NCBI GenBank assembly: GCA_036346225.1
Contig: JARFIW010001108.1
Location: 4,486,501 to 4,550,500 of the forward strand
Length of the DNA: 64,000 nt
Source of the DNA: Platerodrilus igneus
Taxonomy: Eukaryota; Arthropoda; Insecta; Coleoptera; Lycidae
Direction: 5' to 3'
How positions within the stretch are numbered: position 1 is the first letter of the stretch; the number at the start of each line of letters is the position of its first letter. Made by a program: the position numbers and the translations under genes. The notes under the pieces were generated by a model. That model saw only the letters and a list, made by a program, of their open reading frames with translations, did no database searches and was not told the DNA's origin. Below, piece by piece: positions 23,918 to 35,829 of this stretch.

Positions 23918-23941
23918 ATATATATATATATATATATATTG
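23918..23941. repeat. (AT)n microsatellite
   Basis: Run of alternating TA just before dispersed repeat family member 1. Confidence 0.9.
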
Positions 23942-23954
23942 ATGTGAAATTTAG

Positions 23955-25790
23955 TAAGAAACGATTTTCTCAACAGTATCTGTAAATAGTTTGAAAATTG
24001 CATCTGTAGTACAAATTTCTAACATTAATTATCAGTCAATTCGTTTAAGTATTTCTATGTTGCAATGTTTAAAGTGTAGAAAATCTTATTAGTATTAGTC
24101 TGTAAATATTTTATAAAAAGCATTACTTATTCAAATTCGCATTAGAAACAAGTACAGTGGGTTAAGAAAATATATTTTAGGGCATTGGAACTTGGTTATT
24201 CCCGAAAATCATTAATTTGTTAATGTAACAACATTTAAAATATTTGTCACCTCAAGAATAAATCATTTCATGGGAAATGCTCAAAATGTAAGTCAAATAA
24301 CAAAGCAACATAGATGAAAATGTATAATCTGTCCAAAATAGCATGTTATTGTAAATATTGTGCAACAAACATTTACATTTAAACAAATTACTAGAGCAAA
24401 AGCTAAAACATTCAGCTAATTTGGAAGACCGGTATACTACAAATTACTGATTATCTTCTATTTTATATGAGGTTAATACAGACGAAAATATTAGGAAATT
24501 ATGCATTTGTCGTTAAAAGATTCTCAAATTTCCTTTTTTTCTCGGTTAACTCTGAACAACACAAATGCTGGGGAAAGTTTCAATATGACAGATAATCCAC
24601 AATTCCACGATTAAAAATAGTATAAATACGGGATTAAATGTCAGAAGGGGGATTTTGTTCTGTGACTCGACTGATGTAAGCAATCAGCATGCCAGTGTTG
24701 TGTGAATAAACTAGTGAAATTAATTTAAATATCCACTTAGTAAAATTTTCAACGTAATACAGAAAGCTGTTTGACAAACGTAATTGTAATAATTTATTTT
24801 AACTTGTACTTTACAAAATTTTATAGAGCTTTAAGTAACTGGGAGAATAGTTATGGACTTTTTTGGTTTTGCGAATTTGAAGTAACTGTTGGAGAACGTT
24901 TAAGGATTTTTTATTTTGTGAATTTTAAGTAGCTTGGAGAATGGTTGAGGAATTTTTTTGGTTTTGCGTATTTTTAAGTAACTGTTGGGGAATGTTTAAC
25001 TAATTTTTGGTTGATAATTTGAGTCTCAATACCTATATTTATATGAAATATTTTAACTCTACATTTTAAAACTACGTCTAGGAGGAGAATACCACTACTG
25101 GGCCTGTACGGAACAAATCCATGTGAAAACTTCACTTGTGCTAATCGAGGTATCATGGACCGCAACCAATTGCTACACATTTGATAAACAAGGTCAGAAA
25201 TTTACACTATTTATAATACTTAATGTACATTGATATTTTATGGTGGTATTTGAATACTTATTTTTGCACTATGGATATTAATTATGTTATGCAAGGTGAA
25301 TTTTACACTGATTTGAGTGTAAAACCATTGATATTTTATGGTGGGAAAATTTTTGTGCACAAACAATTCCAGTATGGTGACTAATGTTTACAAGTACGGC
25401 AAAATTTTAAGCTCTGTGTAAAACGAACCAGCTTCAATAATACAAATTTATAAAACTGGATTATTTAAATAATAAAATAAGTTTGATATCGTAATTAACA
25501 TATCATTCTATTACACTAAATTGGTGCTCATCAAAATTATTAATTACTAATGACTTATGTAATGAATGTAATATTTAAAACAATTGCACATATTTCTCAT
25601 TAATTAAAATTATTTGATTACGTTTTAGCTTTCAGTTATAGAACGTTCAATCTGGAATTTCCACAGATTTTGCAAGGGCGTTTTTGTATCTACCGATGGA
25701 CAGCAATTCTTTTCTCAGCTAGTAACTAAAGGACATTCCACAGTTTACGTTATTGGCGTTCAACTTCAAGGCTCTTGTAGCTCAGGGCAT
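23955..25790 (+). repeat. Dispersed repeat family, copy 1 (about 1.8 kb)
   Basis: Collinear with 51345-53050 and 55335-56720 in the same orientation. Shared blocks are ACAAATTTCTAAC, GGGAAAGTTTCAATATGACA, GATAATCCACAATTCC, GGATTTTGTTCTGTGACTCG and a block with TTTTTGTGCACAAACAATTC. A TATA-like GTATAAATA (about 24620) sits about 35 bases before GATTTTGTTCTGTGAC, which resembles a core promoter. No protein could be read. The nature of the family (LTR, non-autonomous element or duplicated non-coding gene) is unresolved. Confidence 0.75.
24834..25012 (+). repeat. Tandem repeat of about 48 bp, four units
   Basis: Units start at 24834, 24881, 24928 and 24977 with AGTAACTG or AGTAGCTT, each followed by a GAGAA-like block and a T-rich GGTTTTGCG stretch. 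The repeat lies inside dispersed family copy 1; copy 3 has a related but shorter array near 56115-56215. Confidence 0.75.
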
Positions 25791-28700
25791 TTCATAGCAT
25801 TCTTATTGATGCCCAATTCAAGGGCTATTTCATCCCAATATATACTGAAATATCAGTTAATTTGATGCAATTCTCACAGTAAGCACGGGGTTGGGGGGAT
25901 GCTTATGTATATGAGAGAGGTTCATAATTATACATTAACTATCAACAAAAGCTTCCACAGTGAGTGGTGCGTAATAGGTATAGATAGATAGTTAGACTTA
26001 TGTATGCCTGCTAGTAGCATATAAGTGATTCGAGATGAATTGGAAGAATATATCGATATCCAAGTTTTAAATCTACAGTCCATTATAATAGAGACTTTAG
26101 CATTAACTTACCTAAAACGACAATCTGCTCAAATTGATTCACGACATTTATGAATTATAGGGAATTTTTTCAAAATGTTCAGGATTATCGTATAACAAAT
26201 GCTACATGCATTGACTTAGCCTAGAAAAAAAAAACCAAAAAAAAAAGAAATGGACCGGGCTCAATCGGCGAGTGGGCAGGGTATTATACCTACAACAAAA
26301 ATTAAGGGAGGCCTGAAATAAAGAAAGAAAAATTACACACTCATTCATACTCAACATATCAACAAAAGAAACCTATAATTAAACACAATATGTACACGCA
26401 ATAAATAATTACACATTAAATCTAAAAAAAATCATCCAAAAGAACATCATTTTTTTTAAATGGTGAGCTGCCGGTTTTAGGTTACTCCCTAGATTGAGTT
26501 TCAACAAAAAAAGAAATTAAGCGAAATTATCGCTCTAAAACCAACAGCTCTAAATCAGCATGGTAAATCTAAAACTAAGTATATACATCTAATGGCAACA
26601 GCATTTTCAAACGTGCCAGCAAGCCTTCAAATCATTTTCACTTTAATAAGTTGCACACCTTTAGTTAATTTAAAGCAAATAGTAATGCATTCATATAGTG
26701 TCAATAAATCTCAAACTAATTCACTAATTGTCATCTAAACGGCTTAAATTTAGGAATGCATGAGCTTAAACCGAATATTTCAACTGATATGGTCGCAATC
26801 GTAAATGATGGAGAAAGAAAAAATTCACCCTCGAAATTGCTGACGTCGGGGTTGAGTCACTAGCTGGTCCACGGCAACGAGTAGGTGGGCCTACACCCAG
26901 AAAGAACGTACTTGGCCTCCTATTACAGCAAGGGCCGGCAATTCATCGTGGCTTTAAGGCCACCGGAAGAAACTAGAGCAATTACCAGTAAAAATTAATT
27001 TAATTTTGACGAAAAATACAATTTTCTAAAAACCCTAAATACCTACCACGCCGTATTGCATGCGCGAAATTTTCATAATGAAAAATGGAAACGACCAAAC
27101 ATTCCTACACGTGTCTCTGTTGTGTAGATTGGAAAGCAAATAAAATCAATTTCGTTCAGCCAGTGACCAGAGTTGAAAGTAATATTTCTATTCAGAATTA
27201 ACCTGGAAAAACACAGTTTATATTGGGATAATACGCAGCTTTAATTCGACGAATTCTTTCGACACAAAACACATAAGAAGGAATTATCGGATACTTGGAA
27301 CACGTTATTGACTATCTGATTATAGCGTAAACTTTACGTTAGGGAATTCTGGGAAGTAGAATTTATTCTTAATTAGTGGAAGTATTTACCAAGTAAAATA
27401 TACAGGATATTTAATTTATCGAATAAAGTTTCGTTTTAGAAGCAAAGTGGATTTTAGTTGAAAATTATTAGCCAGCGTATTTCTTTTTAATTATGAATCG
27501 ACGATTTTAGTTAACCGTACACAGGGAATTTAGATAAACGGATGATTACTTAGCAAAGGATTCGAGTTGAAAATTGTTGTAAATAAAATAACCAATTATT
27601 GTCAAAAATGAACGTAACTCAAAAAACAGCAGGATGCTCATTGATATAGTATTTATTAACTTTATGTCAATATGTGTTGATGTCTTACACTCTCCTGAAG
27701 TATCTGATCATGCAATACTAAAAATTATATGAAAAATGAAAGTTTTGGTTGAAATATACACCGATAATACCTGATCAGACGATCCCTAGCTGTGCAACTA
27801 AATACATTATAAGTAAAACTGAAACTCATCTGTTGTAGCTGTTCTGGTTAAAAAAAAAACCATTTAAGAAATGGTAGATGAGTTACATAACAATGGCCAC
27901 TACTGTTTTGGATGAACAGGCTCCCGCAGAAACTTTTATTGTATTAATTAATGGAAAGACTAAATGATATGACTAAAAATTTACCATTTGGCTAAACAAC
28001 TTGATATGAAATATGAACAAGCTGTATTTATTAATAATAATAATGAGGATTGGAAATTTACAAAAAAATAATAAATGAAGTTACCTCTAGGCTACGTGGT
28101 AAAAAATAGGGTAACGTCAAACAGGGTTATATGAGACACTTACAGACACAAATTCAACTTCTAGTTTCTCAGAGTATTTTATTAAAAAATAAAATACAGC
28201 ATCAGTTATAGGACATATTAGGTATTCAATTTCAATTATTTTTTAACCCTTAACATACATAATACTGAAGAAATCATCAAATATCGTTGTGTCTAGAAAA
28301 CCGAATCAGGGTAAAATGGAACAATTTAGGAAATGACATAATAAATTCAATGCTATTGCAAAGTCTGCCCCATTTTACCTACAATTGTGATAAGTTCACT
28401 TGATACTAAAGTACACATAATTAAAAAATGGGAATTATTTCTTTTAAAAAGTGTTTATCCATATATTGCATAAATTCAAAAATTAAAAGTCTAAATTGGA
28501 ACAGTTTTTGAGTTGATCCAATGTTGTTTCATATATGACGGTCTCTTGAAATTACGGGTGGGAGCAAAACATTCATACCATTTCGTTTAACATTAGAAAT
28601 ATCCTCTATTTGAGGTAATATCTAAATGTGATATGGTTGGAGGCTCTCACAGCTGGAGTCATTTTAAATATTTATGTTTCTGGGTTGGGACCGTGTCATC

Positions 28701-28994
28701 TTATAAACTAAGGTTGACATTTTGCCCACTTTTGTGAGGGGCTTCATAAGGACAAGAAAAGAAAATGAAAATAAATAATAAAATTAATAATAATAAAGAT
28801 AAGAATGATAATACTAAGTAGACAAGTTAAAGTGTAAGGAAAGTTACTTCTAAACCAGCAGACTCACCAGCCCATTTAAGCCAAATGGTGTCTTGTGGCA
28901 AAGTAACTGGTGAAAGTAGCAAAAGTGCTAGTTTATATAGGGCGAGTACTTGATGCACGAATAAGCATGAGTAGAGAGGAGTGTTGTAGGGGAT
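25791..28994. other. No gene recognised; GC-richer patch at 26790-26990
   Basis: Mostly AT-rich. A patch around 26840-26970 has clearly higher GC than its surroundings, but no frame with a recognisable product. A poly-A-rich stretch sits at 26224-26250. The 28660-28990 part is probably the 3' tail of the Penelope-like fragment described next; a weakly similar tail occurs near 34870-35060. Confidence 0.35.
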
Positions 28995-29908
28995 CAGTGA
29001 ACATTACGGTTCTGCTTTTGTGAACATAGGCTCATTTTCCAAATGGGAGAGAGATAGTAGTCATCGTCTTTGTTTAGATTGTTAAAATTTTTAGTGATTT
29101 CTACGGATTCTCTGTAGAAAAATGGAATTCTGGCATTAGTTTTGTGTTGTCAAAAATAATGGTTTGTCCTGTTTCATGTTGGTGTTCGGCCACCGTTGAG
29201 CGATTGTACTGGCTAATTCTTCATCGCTTATGCTCATTTAGTCAAGTCTGTACTAACCATCCTGTTTCTCCTATGTATACTAAACCACAGCCGCAAGGTA
29301 TACTATATACGCCTGGAGCTCTAAGACTATTTTCGGAATCTTTTGGTGTTGGTAATATTTGTGAAATTTTATTAGCGGGCTTATATATTGTTTTGATGTC
29401 GTGTTTATGTACAATTTTGCCAATTCGGTCTGTTACTCTGTGTATATATGGAAGGATTGCTAAAGATCGTGTGTCTGAACTACAGCGTGGTTTGGGGGTT
29501 TGCGATATCCGTTTTTTACACTTCTAGTTTTCAGATGAGTCAGTTCCTTAGATAAATGTTCTGGTTGTGAAATCTTAATTGCACGGTGGACTAAAGAGTT
29601 GATTACCGATTATTTTTGTGACGGATGATGTGACGACACATGTAGGTATCTGTTTGTGTGTGTGGGTTTTCAATATACGGAATGACTTAGTCGTCCGTTG
29701 GGTTTGTGCTCCACCAGAACGCCAAGGAATGGCAGAATTCCGTTTTTTTTTTCAATTTCTATAGTGAACTTAATATCTTTATATTGATTGTTTATGTGAT
29801 ATAGAAAATTATTGATGTTTGGTGTCCATGGGACCAGATTACAAAAGTGTCATCTACATAATGGAGCCAAGTTTTTGATTTAAGGTCTGTGGATTCTAGA
29901 GCCATGGA
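28995..29908 (-). pseudogene. Penelope-like element: reverse transcriptase end plus GIY-YIG
   Basis: Read on the minus strand, the fragment starts near 29908 with MALESTDLKSKTWLHYVDDT, which contains the reverse transcriptase active-site motif YVDD (29855-29870). FVIWSHGH follows, then KDIKFTIEIEKKNGILPFLG (about 29790-29720), KPTHTNRYLH, and RVTDRIGKI-like sequence. The GIY-YIG nuclease motif is IPCGCGLVYIGETG (near 29310-29265), followed by NRSTVAEHQHETGQT and the closing KDDDYYLSPIWKMSLC. The stop is near 28998. This RT-then-GIY-YIG order is that of Penelope-like elements. Several stops and frameshifts are present, and the 5' part is cut off at about 29908. This is a dead, 5'-truncated copy. 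Confidence 0.8.
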
Positions 29909-30123
29909 TTCCAAAGACAACTATGAGGAAGCAGATGCTAAACTCATTCTGCGTGCTGCTTATGAGGCAAGCCAAGACACAAGGAAATTAAGAAAAGAAA
30001 TACCAGTGATACTGATGTTTTGATCATTATGTTGTTTCACACTAAATCATGTACTATTGGTATGAACGTGGATCAACTGAAAACCTACATTGATACATAC
30101 CAAAACCGTTTCACACAATTATT
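29904..30123 (+). pseudogene. Fragment of a transposon-type ORF (EEAD/SDTDV motifs)
   Basis: In the + direction one frame gives MDSKDNYEEADAKLILRAAY. After a one-base shift comes RNTSDTDVLIIMLFH, ending with a stop near 30123. The combination EEADxxxxxHA...SPDTDV is known to me from repetitive insect and crustacean ORFs of unclear function. Only two motifs support this. Confidence 0.4.
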
Positions 30124-30244
30124 TTAGTAATGATTATTGTGGGGGATTTTTTGTATAATTAATGTAGGGGTATTACATATATTTGTATAATCTATTTAGA
30201 TAATAGAGCATGTGAATTATTTTCCGGATTTTTAGAAATAGCTT

Positions 30245-30545
30245 TACTATCGTGATACCATGGGAGAAGAATGTTCAACGGTTCATAATAGACATCGCCT
30301 TCCCGACAAATGAGAACGTGCAATGAAGCAGTGGGTTGACGAAGTTGTGGGAAAAGTAACCACCAAGAGGCACTCCCGAACTAACGAGTTATCTTGGTCG
30401 ACATGTGCAGGAATTCATTACAAAATGTAGTGGAGTGTTTACCCGTCGATTTCTTCACCAAGTCAACATCATGCCTTATCCATGTTACCATTTAATATTG
30501 TAGGAATAGCAGCCAACTCCTCTACAAAATATGGACTGGAAACGT
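30245..30545 (+). repeat. Diverged third copy of the LTR-like palindrome arm
   Basis: Weakly similar to 31840-32110, in the same orientation. Shared marks are TTCCCGACAAATGAGAACG/TTCCCGACGAATCAGAATG and ATTACAAAATGTAGTGGAGT/GTTATAAAATGTAGCGGAGT, plus a CCAATTTA...TAGG block. Confidence 0.5.
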
Positions 30546-31153
30546 CGTTGACACCGAAAACTCTTTCGTAGTTGATAATACTTCTATTCCATAACAAATA
30601 ATTTGAATCAAATAACAGCGATTGTTAACAAATAAATTACATCACAGACTTTTTAGTTTGAAAACTTGAAGGAAATCTTGTTTCATAATCGTCGTATTTG
30701 TTGTAAGATCTTGCAGTCTTGTACAAATTTAATAAAAAACTGGAATTTTAAGTAATCTTAATATAAATCTAATTTCGTTACTCGTATAGCATAAACTCTT
30801 TTAAGTTTCTCATAAGTGAGAGCTTTAAATTTAAACGAAAATTTAACGAAAGATGTTTCTTTCTCGAAAATGTAGATATATAGTCATGAAAAATTAATAA
30901 AATTAAGGGAGATTACAACATTTTATCAGATCTTAGGAACTGAAACGGCTGGTAATTTAACAATATGTGAAAAAGGAGGTTGTTAAATGAATTTGGTTAA
31001 GGATTCAGGAAAAGTAAAAAACTCATCTTAACCACTAGTCGCCGACTGCTACCCTTGCATCGGCTATGATTCGGTTTCAGCTTGTCTCCTGCCGTCCACA
31101 TGCAGGAATAAATTTGAATGGACCCCAGACTGAATCGCGTAACTAATTGATCG

Positions 31154-31235
31154 GAGAGTTTTTCATTGACCTGAGAGTGCTTTCATTAACCTGAATGTGT
31201 TTTCATTAACATGAAGTTGTTTCTTGACATGTAGG
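31154..31235 (+). repeat. Tandem repeat of about 20 bp, four units
   Basis: Units read GAGAGTTTTTCATTGACCT, GAGAGTGCTTTCATTAACCT, GAATGTGTTTTCATTAACAT and a decayed fourth. Confidence 0.75.
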
Positions 31236-31839
31236 CTTTTGCAAACTCAAAGGTTTTTGTTGATCTGTAGGTTTTTGCGCTGAAACTAATATAAATTAAG
31301 GTACTTGACTATTTTCACCATTAACAACTCTCACTCCGCTTGGCTCGAAGATTAACGTGGAAGTCAGCGAATTAGGAAAATAACTTATGAAGATAATTTG
31401 ATCTGGGGAATTCTTATCTCCCGGGATTTTATGCTAATCAGAACAAATGCTTGGTGACCACAGGCTGTGTTCACGAAACAAGTTGAAAACCTTGCGATAT
31501 ATTATGAACAATAAGTTATCTACGCGGACTTATAATGATTAGAATGCTATTTCAAACTTTCTAAGCAAGGTTTTAAAATACTTGAATTATTTTTCATATT
31601 ATTATTGATACCAAACTTGGAACTTAGCTTTGCAATTTAATTAAACTAGGAAATAACAGAACGTTTGTTGTTTTCCATATCGGAGCAAAAATTTATTAAG
31701 AATTCAAAGACATATATTGGTTTGCAAATAAATAATTTTTATCGAATTTTTTCATTTTTTCAACTTGCCTTAATACAGCTTTGTTATATTGTAAGGAAAT
31801 TTCGTTACACACAAAAAAAATGTTATACTGTGTAGACGT

Positions 31840-33435
31840 TTCTCACGATTCAAGAACCGACACATTTTCCCGACGAATCAGAATGCACACCATAGTTGGG
31901 GATGTTTGAACGAAGTGTTGAAATTGCAGCCATGAAGGCATTCTGTACAGGATCTTCTGATCATTAACTACTGATGGGTGCAAAATGTGCGTTATAAAAT
32001 GTAGCGGAGTTTACATGTCTGTAATCCCTATACCTCTCCCATACCTTATATTATCTCTGTTCCAATTTACGTTTTAGGCAAACAATAAACAACTCGTCTA
32101 CGGTAATTTTAATAGAACTGGGTTGAGAATCCACAACTATGGCCAACAGATTAAAATAATTAATACTTTATCTTTGCCATAAAAATATTTTAAAGACTAA
32201 CTACGTATTTCGATCACTATGTGGTCATCATCTGTAGTAAACTAAAAAATAAATAGTATTAAAAATTAAACGTTGTTTAGGAAACCCTTCTCAGAATATT
32301 CTCCCACCACGTAGGCCGAGGTGATCTTTCCCAACAAACAATTTACTAAAATTTGTTTTGAACACCTGAGGATATTCTCCTCATCAAGTAGGCTGGTGAT
32401 CTCTACCAAAGAAACAATTCACTTTGATTTGTAGAGATCATCAACCTACTTGGTGAGGAGAATATCCTCAGGTGTTCAAAAATTCTAGTAAATTGTTTGT
32501 TGGGAAGGATTACTTCAGCCTATGTGGTGAGGAGAATATCCTCAGAAGGGTTTCTTGAATAACTTTTAATTTTTAATGCTTTTTATCTTTTAGTTTACTA
32601 CTGATAATGACCATATAGTGGTAGAAATACATATTTAGTCTTTAAAATATTTTTTGTAAAGGAGTATTAATTACTTTAATTTGTATCGTGCCACAGTGTT
32701 TTAGTTTGTTAATGACGAACAGAAATTAAGAACAATGATATAATTCATTAACAAGCTTGCGAATTAGCAGCATGTCAAGGTAAACGAATTTTTAAGTAAT
32801 TTACAATGATAAATAGAACAGTTAAATAACCTGTTTTATTTGTAAAATTCGCGGCAATATAGTACGCGTTCTCTGTGGCAAGCGCTGGTAACTAGAACTT
32901 GTACTATACTGTTTACGAATATAACACTGTCGCCCAACGTGGACGACAAATTGTTATGTACTTAAATAGTAAAGTACAATTTCTAGTTAATCGCTTGCCA
33001 CGAATTTTACAAAAGCATAAGGTCATTTACATTTAATATTTATCATAGTAAATTAATTAATAATTTGTTTACCGTAAAGTACTGCAAATTCACAAGCTGG
33101 GTGACTAATTATGTTATTGTTCTTGATCTCCGTTGTTCATGGTCGTGGATTCTTAATCCAGATCTATTCAAATTCTCGTGGAGTTATGTATTAGTTGCCT
33201 AGAACGTAAACTGAAACACATAATATAAGATATGGGAGAGGTATTGAGATTACAGACAAACTTCGCTACATTCCATAATGTACTTCTCGCACGCACAGGC
33301 AGTTAATGAACATGGACAGAATGTCATCATGTCTGATGTTCTAACATGTTGTTTACACAACCCCTACTAGGTTGTGCATCATGATTGGTCGGAAAAACAA
33401 CATATTGGTTCCTGAACCATGGGAAATGTCCACAT
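31840..33435. repeat. Large inverted repeat of LTR-like arms, one arm interrupted
   Basis: Two arms of about 500 bp face each other. The left arm is 31840-32149 plus 32690-32935; the right arm is about 32940-33435. Arm identity is roughly 75-80% by eye. Matching marks include ACCTCTCCCATACCTTATAT on the left and its inverse near 33225-33245, and CTGTGGCAAGCG (32874) against CGCTTGCCACGAA (32991). The centre at 32934 reads TGTCGCCCAACGTGG, which resembles the primer-binding site that follows many insect Gypsy LTRs, and is itself nearly palindromic. The left arm is split at 32150-32680 by another hairpin. A plausible reading is two LTR-like units head to head. No gag or pol was found. Confidence 0.75.
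32150..32680. mobile_element. Fold-back (hairpin) element nested in the left arm
   Basis: Arms of about 255 bp (32150-32406 and 32431-32680) are inverted copies with a loop of only 24 bases. The ends read ATTAAAATAATTAATACT and AGTATTAATTACTTTAAT. Near the ends are TCACTATGTGGTCATCATC and its inverse. Inside, each arm contains further copies of GAGGAGAATATCCTCAGGTG-type sequence. It interrupts an LTR-like arm whose sequence resumes after 32690. The similar flanks ATGGCCAACAG and ATGACGAACAG may be a target duplication of 9-11 bases. No coding capacity. Confidence 0.85.
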
Positions 33436-33616
33436 CGCAGAATTAAATAATAATGGGCTATTTCGCCTAGACATTGCTGGGAAAACCTAGGCCACAATAG
33501 TACCTTACACAACCATGTGATATATACTTAAATAAATTAAGAATTAGAAATTCTCTAACAATTATTTACAAAAATAATATGTTAAGCGCTTTTTAATACA
33601 TAACTATATCTTGCAG

Positions 33617-33857
33617 AGTGACCCACAAAATTTTGGTTTTACTCTAGTAGAGGATAAATATCGAATAAACTGGTTTTCAGGACCGCATATGCCTTAGGAT
33701 CTCGAATAAATTGTTGCTGTGCATCTTAGCCAGGTCTTCAGTGTCTAAAGAGATGTATGCAGACGTTTCAGAGGAAGATAGTAGTGATTCAGAAGATGAC
33801 ATAGAAGAAAGTGAAGAAGACAGTGAGGAAGAAGACGAACAAGAGGATCATGCTTAA
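33617..33857 (+). pseudogene. Last exon or decayed ORF with acidic tail
   Basis: There are two readings. From an AG at 33616, one frame gives SDPQNFGFTLVEDKYRINWF then SGPHMP and TAG at 33695-33697. From a second AG at 33680, another frame runs DRICLRISNKLLL...SKEMYADVSEEDSSDSEDD, a glutamate/aspartate/serine-rich tail, to TAA at 33855-33857. AATAAA follows at 34016-34021, as expected for a 3' end. The first half looks protein-like but is stopped, and the acidic half continues in a shifted frame. That suggests one ORF with a frameshift, perhaps the same transposon ORF as the fragment at 29904. Alternatively only the second frame is used as a host terminal exon. I do not recognise the protein. 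Confidence 0.4.
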
Positions 33858-34039
33858 GAGTGTTGAAGATTAAATACGTAAGATTACAGCAGATTAATGT
33901 TACCATACAATCTAATGGTGGTGTCAAACTTTATTGGTTTTCAATGTTTCTTTAACTTTGTATGAATATTTTAAAATGCAGTTTTTTTGAATACGACATT
34001 AGTAGTTTTGCAACAAATAAAAATTTGTAGTGAAATGTG

Positions 34040-35829
34040 AAACTTTCTTGTCCATCTCACTTGGAAAGCAGGGAAAGACCATGTCCCGCCCTTCTTTCTG
34101 CCCATACCTATGTTTATATACTAAAACAAAATAAAACTAATTAGATCATACTTTTTATTTTCACACACAAATTAAAATGATCTCTAAACGCTGCAGAGCA
34201 TGAATAGAACGAGTAGATTACACAATTATGTTGTTCAGTAAATTAATCAGTAATGCAGGGAAAAGGGGGTTAATGTAATGTTAAAGGGTCTTGCGAAGGC
34301 TTTATTACACTTATAGCTAGCAAAACGTGAAGTTTTAAACCAGGAGAAGATTATGAAGAAAACGACACTAAATTCATGAATTTAGCGTATGGCAGTGAGC
34401 GTTGTATGCCTGTCTTGCACTTTACAGTTTTCAAACAAAAATGCACTGTTTTAGTATGAGGACAAAATTTAAAAGTATTCGAGACCAAATGCAAGGATGT
34501 GTTCTGTGGGTGAGTTTAGCAGACAATTTAAGAACAAAAGTTTGAATTATAATTGAGTTTGCTACACTTTACAGCAGCAAGAGTATAAGTTGTTCTTAAA
34601 CTATATTTCCAAGCGTATCTTTGATTGGTGACCTAAATCTGCCATGGGGTCTCTGAAAGTGTAATTATATTCCTGTATTTTATTAGCGAACCTTCCAGAA
34701 CCAGAGCTACCTCTTATACGTATATTTTTTTATTTAGTTTTTGTTCAAATTACTGTTTTGCATTCGGCAGTTCTAGTATTAAAATGTCAAAATGCACATA
34801 CACGGTGCATGAACTGCTGGCTTTGCGGCATACTTAACGATATTTTATGGGTAATATGGTACATGTTACGAGGTTTGGACCCTGTCATATTTAAAACTAA
34901 TTAAGCAAAGTTTTGTCCGCTATTGTATGGGATATTAATAGAAAGATGTTGAGCGTCACTTATAAAGAAGCAGACACATGGCCAATAAAGCTAAGCTATG
35001 ACATGGCTAATTAGTGTATGCAAGGAAGTTACTACTAAACATCAAACTCACAGCTCAAAAGGAGTTTTATGAGAGGGTGTGAACAAAAGCAGTGGCCCAC
35101 GTCTTGTCATGATGCTTCTACGACAGTTTTTAATGTGGCATGGTTTAAACTCGGAATATGCAGTACGATTAATCAAGACTCGTCTTGTATGCGACAATAT
35201 CAATGTTTTATGAAAATAGATTTATTTCTACATGTGTTACGAGTGAAAGAATTGTTAGACTGTTAAATTTTTAATTGCCAAGAAGGAACGGGAATCCTGT
35301 GACACATTAAATGTGCACCAGCTAACTACAATGATGCGGGAGTCGGTTCCTGAATAACAAAATTTATAAATTGCAAAATGTAGAGGGGAATAGTTACCAT
35401 AAACATTTGCCTTGAAAGCCCTTTTGGTACTATCTTAATTAATGGGCGCCAACTCGTCTTGCCTAGGGTACAATCTTCTGGCAAACGAGTTTTCCTGGTG
35501 GATCCTGATTATTTCTGCTTCCCAGTAGAATGGAGTTCTTTTTACAACTAATCTTACCTATATTCTGAACAAAGAAAACTCACTAACTTTTCACTGTGTC
35601 ACCTGTCTATTTTAATACAATAGTCACAACATTCTCCCTGTAAACAGGTATACATTTTTCATTACATAAATTTACACAGCTATTTCCTAAAATGAACTCG
35701 TTTTTGATGGATTATAACATTAGAATACACAACAACAACACACCAATCACAGTATTCCCCTTTGGGGTAACCAAACCTAGCACCTCTTTCTGGGAGGATA
35801 TGCACGGTATAACTCTAGACTACGACATT
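34040..35829. other. No gene recognised; possible LTR scrap near 35440-35660
   Basis: AT-rich, with no supported exon. On the minus strand near 35465-35445 the sequence GTTGGCGCCCATTAA resembles a retrotransposon primer-binding site, preceded (35660-35465) by LTR-like sequence. The evidence is thin. Confidence 0.3.

Noticed and set aside
29144..29527. 127-codon open frame on the + strand
   Set aside because: It is antisense to the Penelope-like RT/GIY-YIG fragment, whose motifs on the minus strand explain the sequence.
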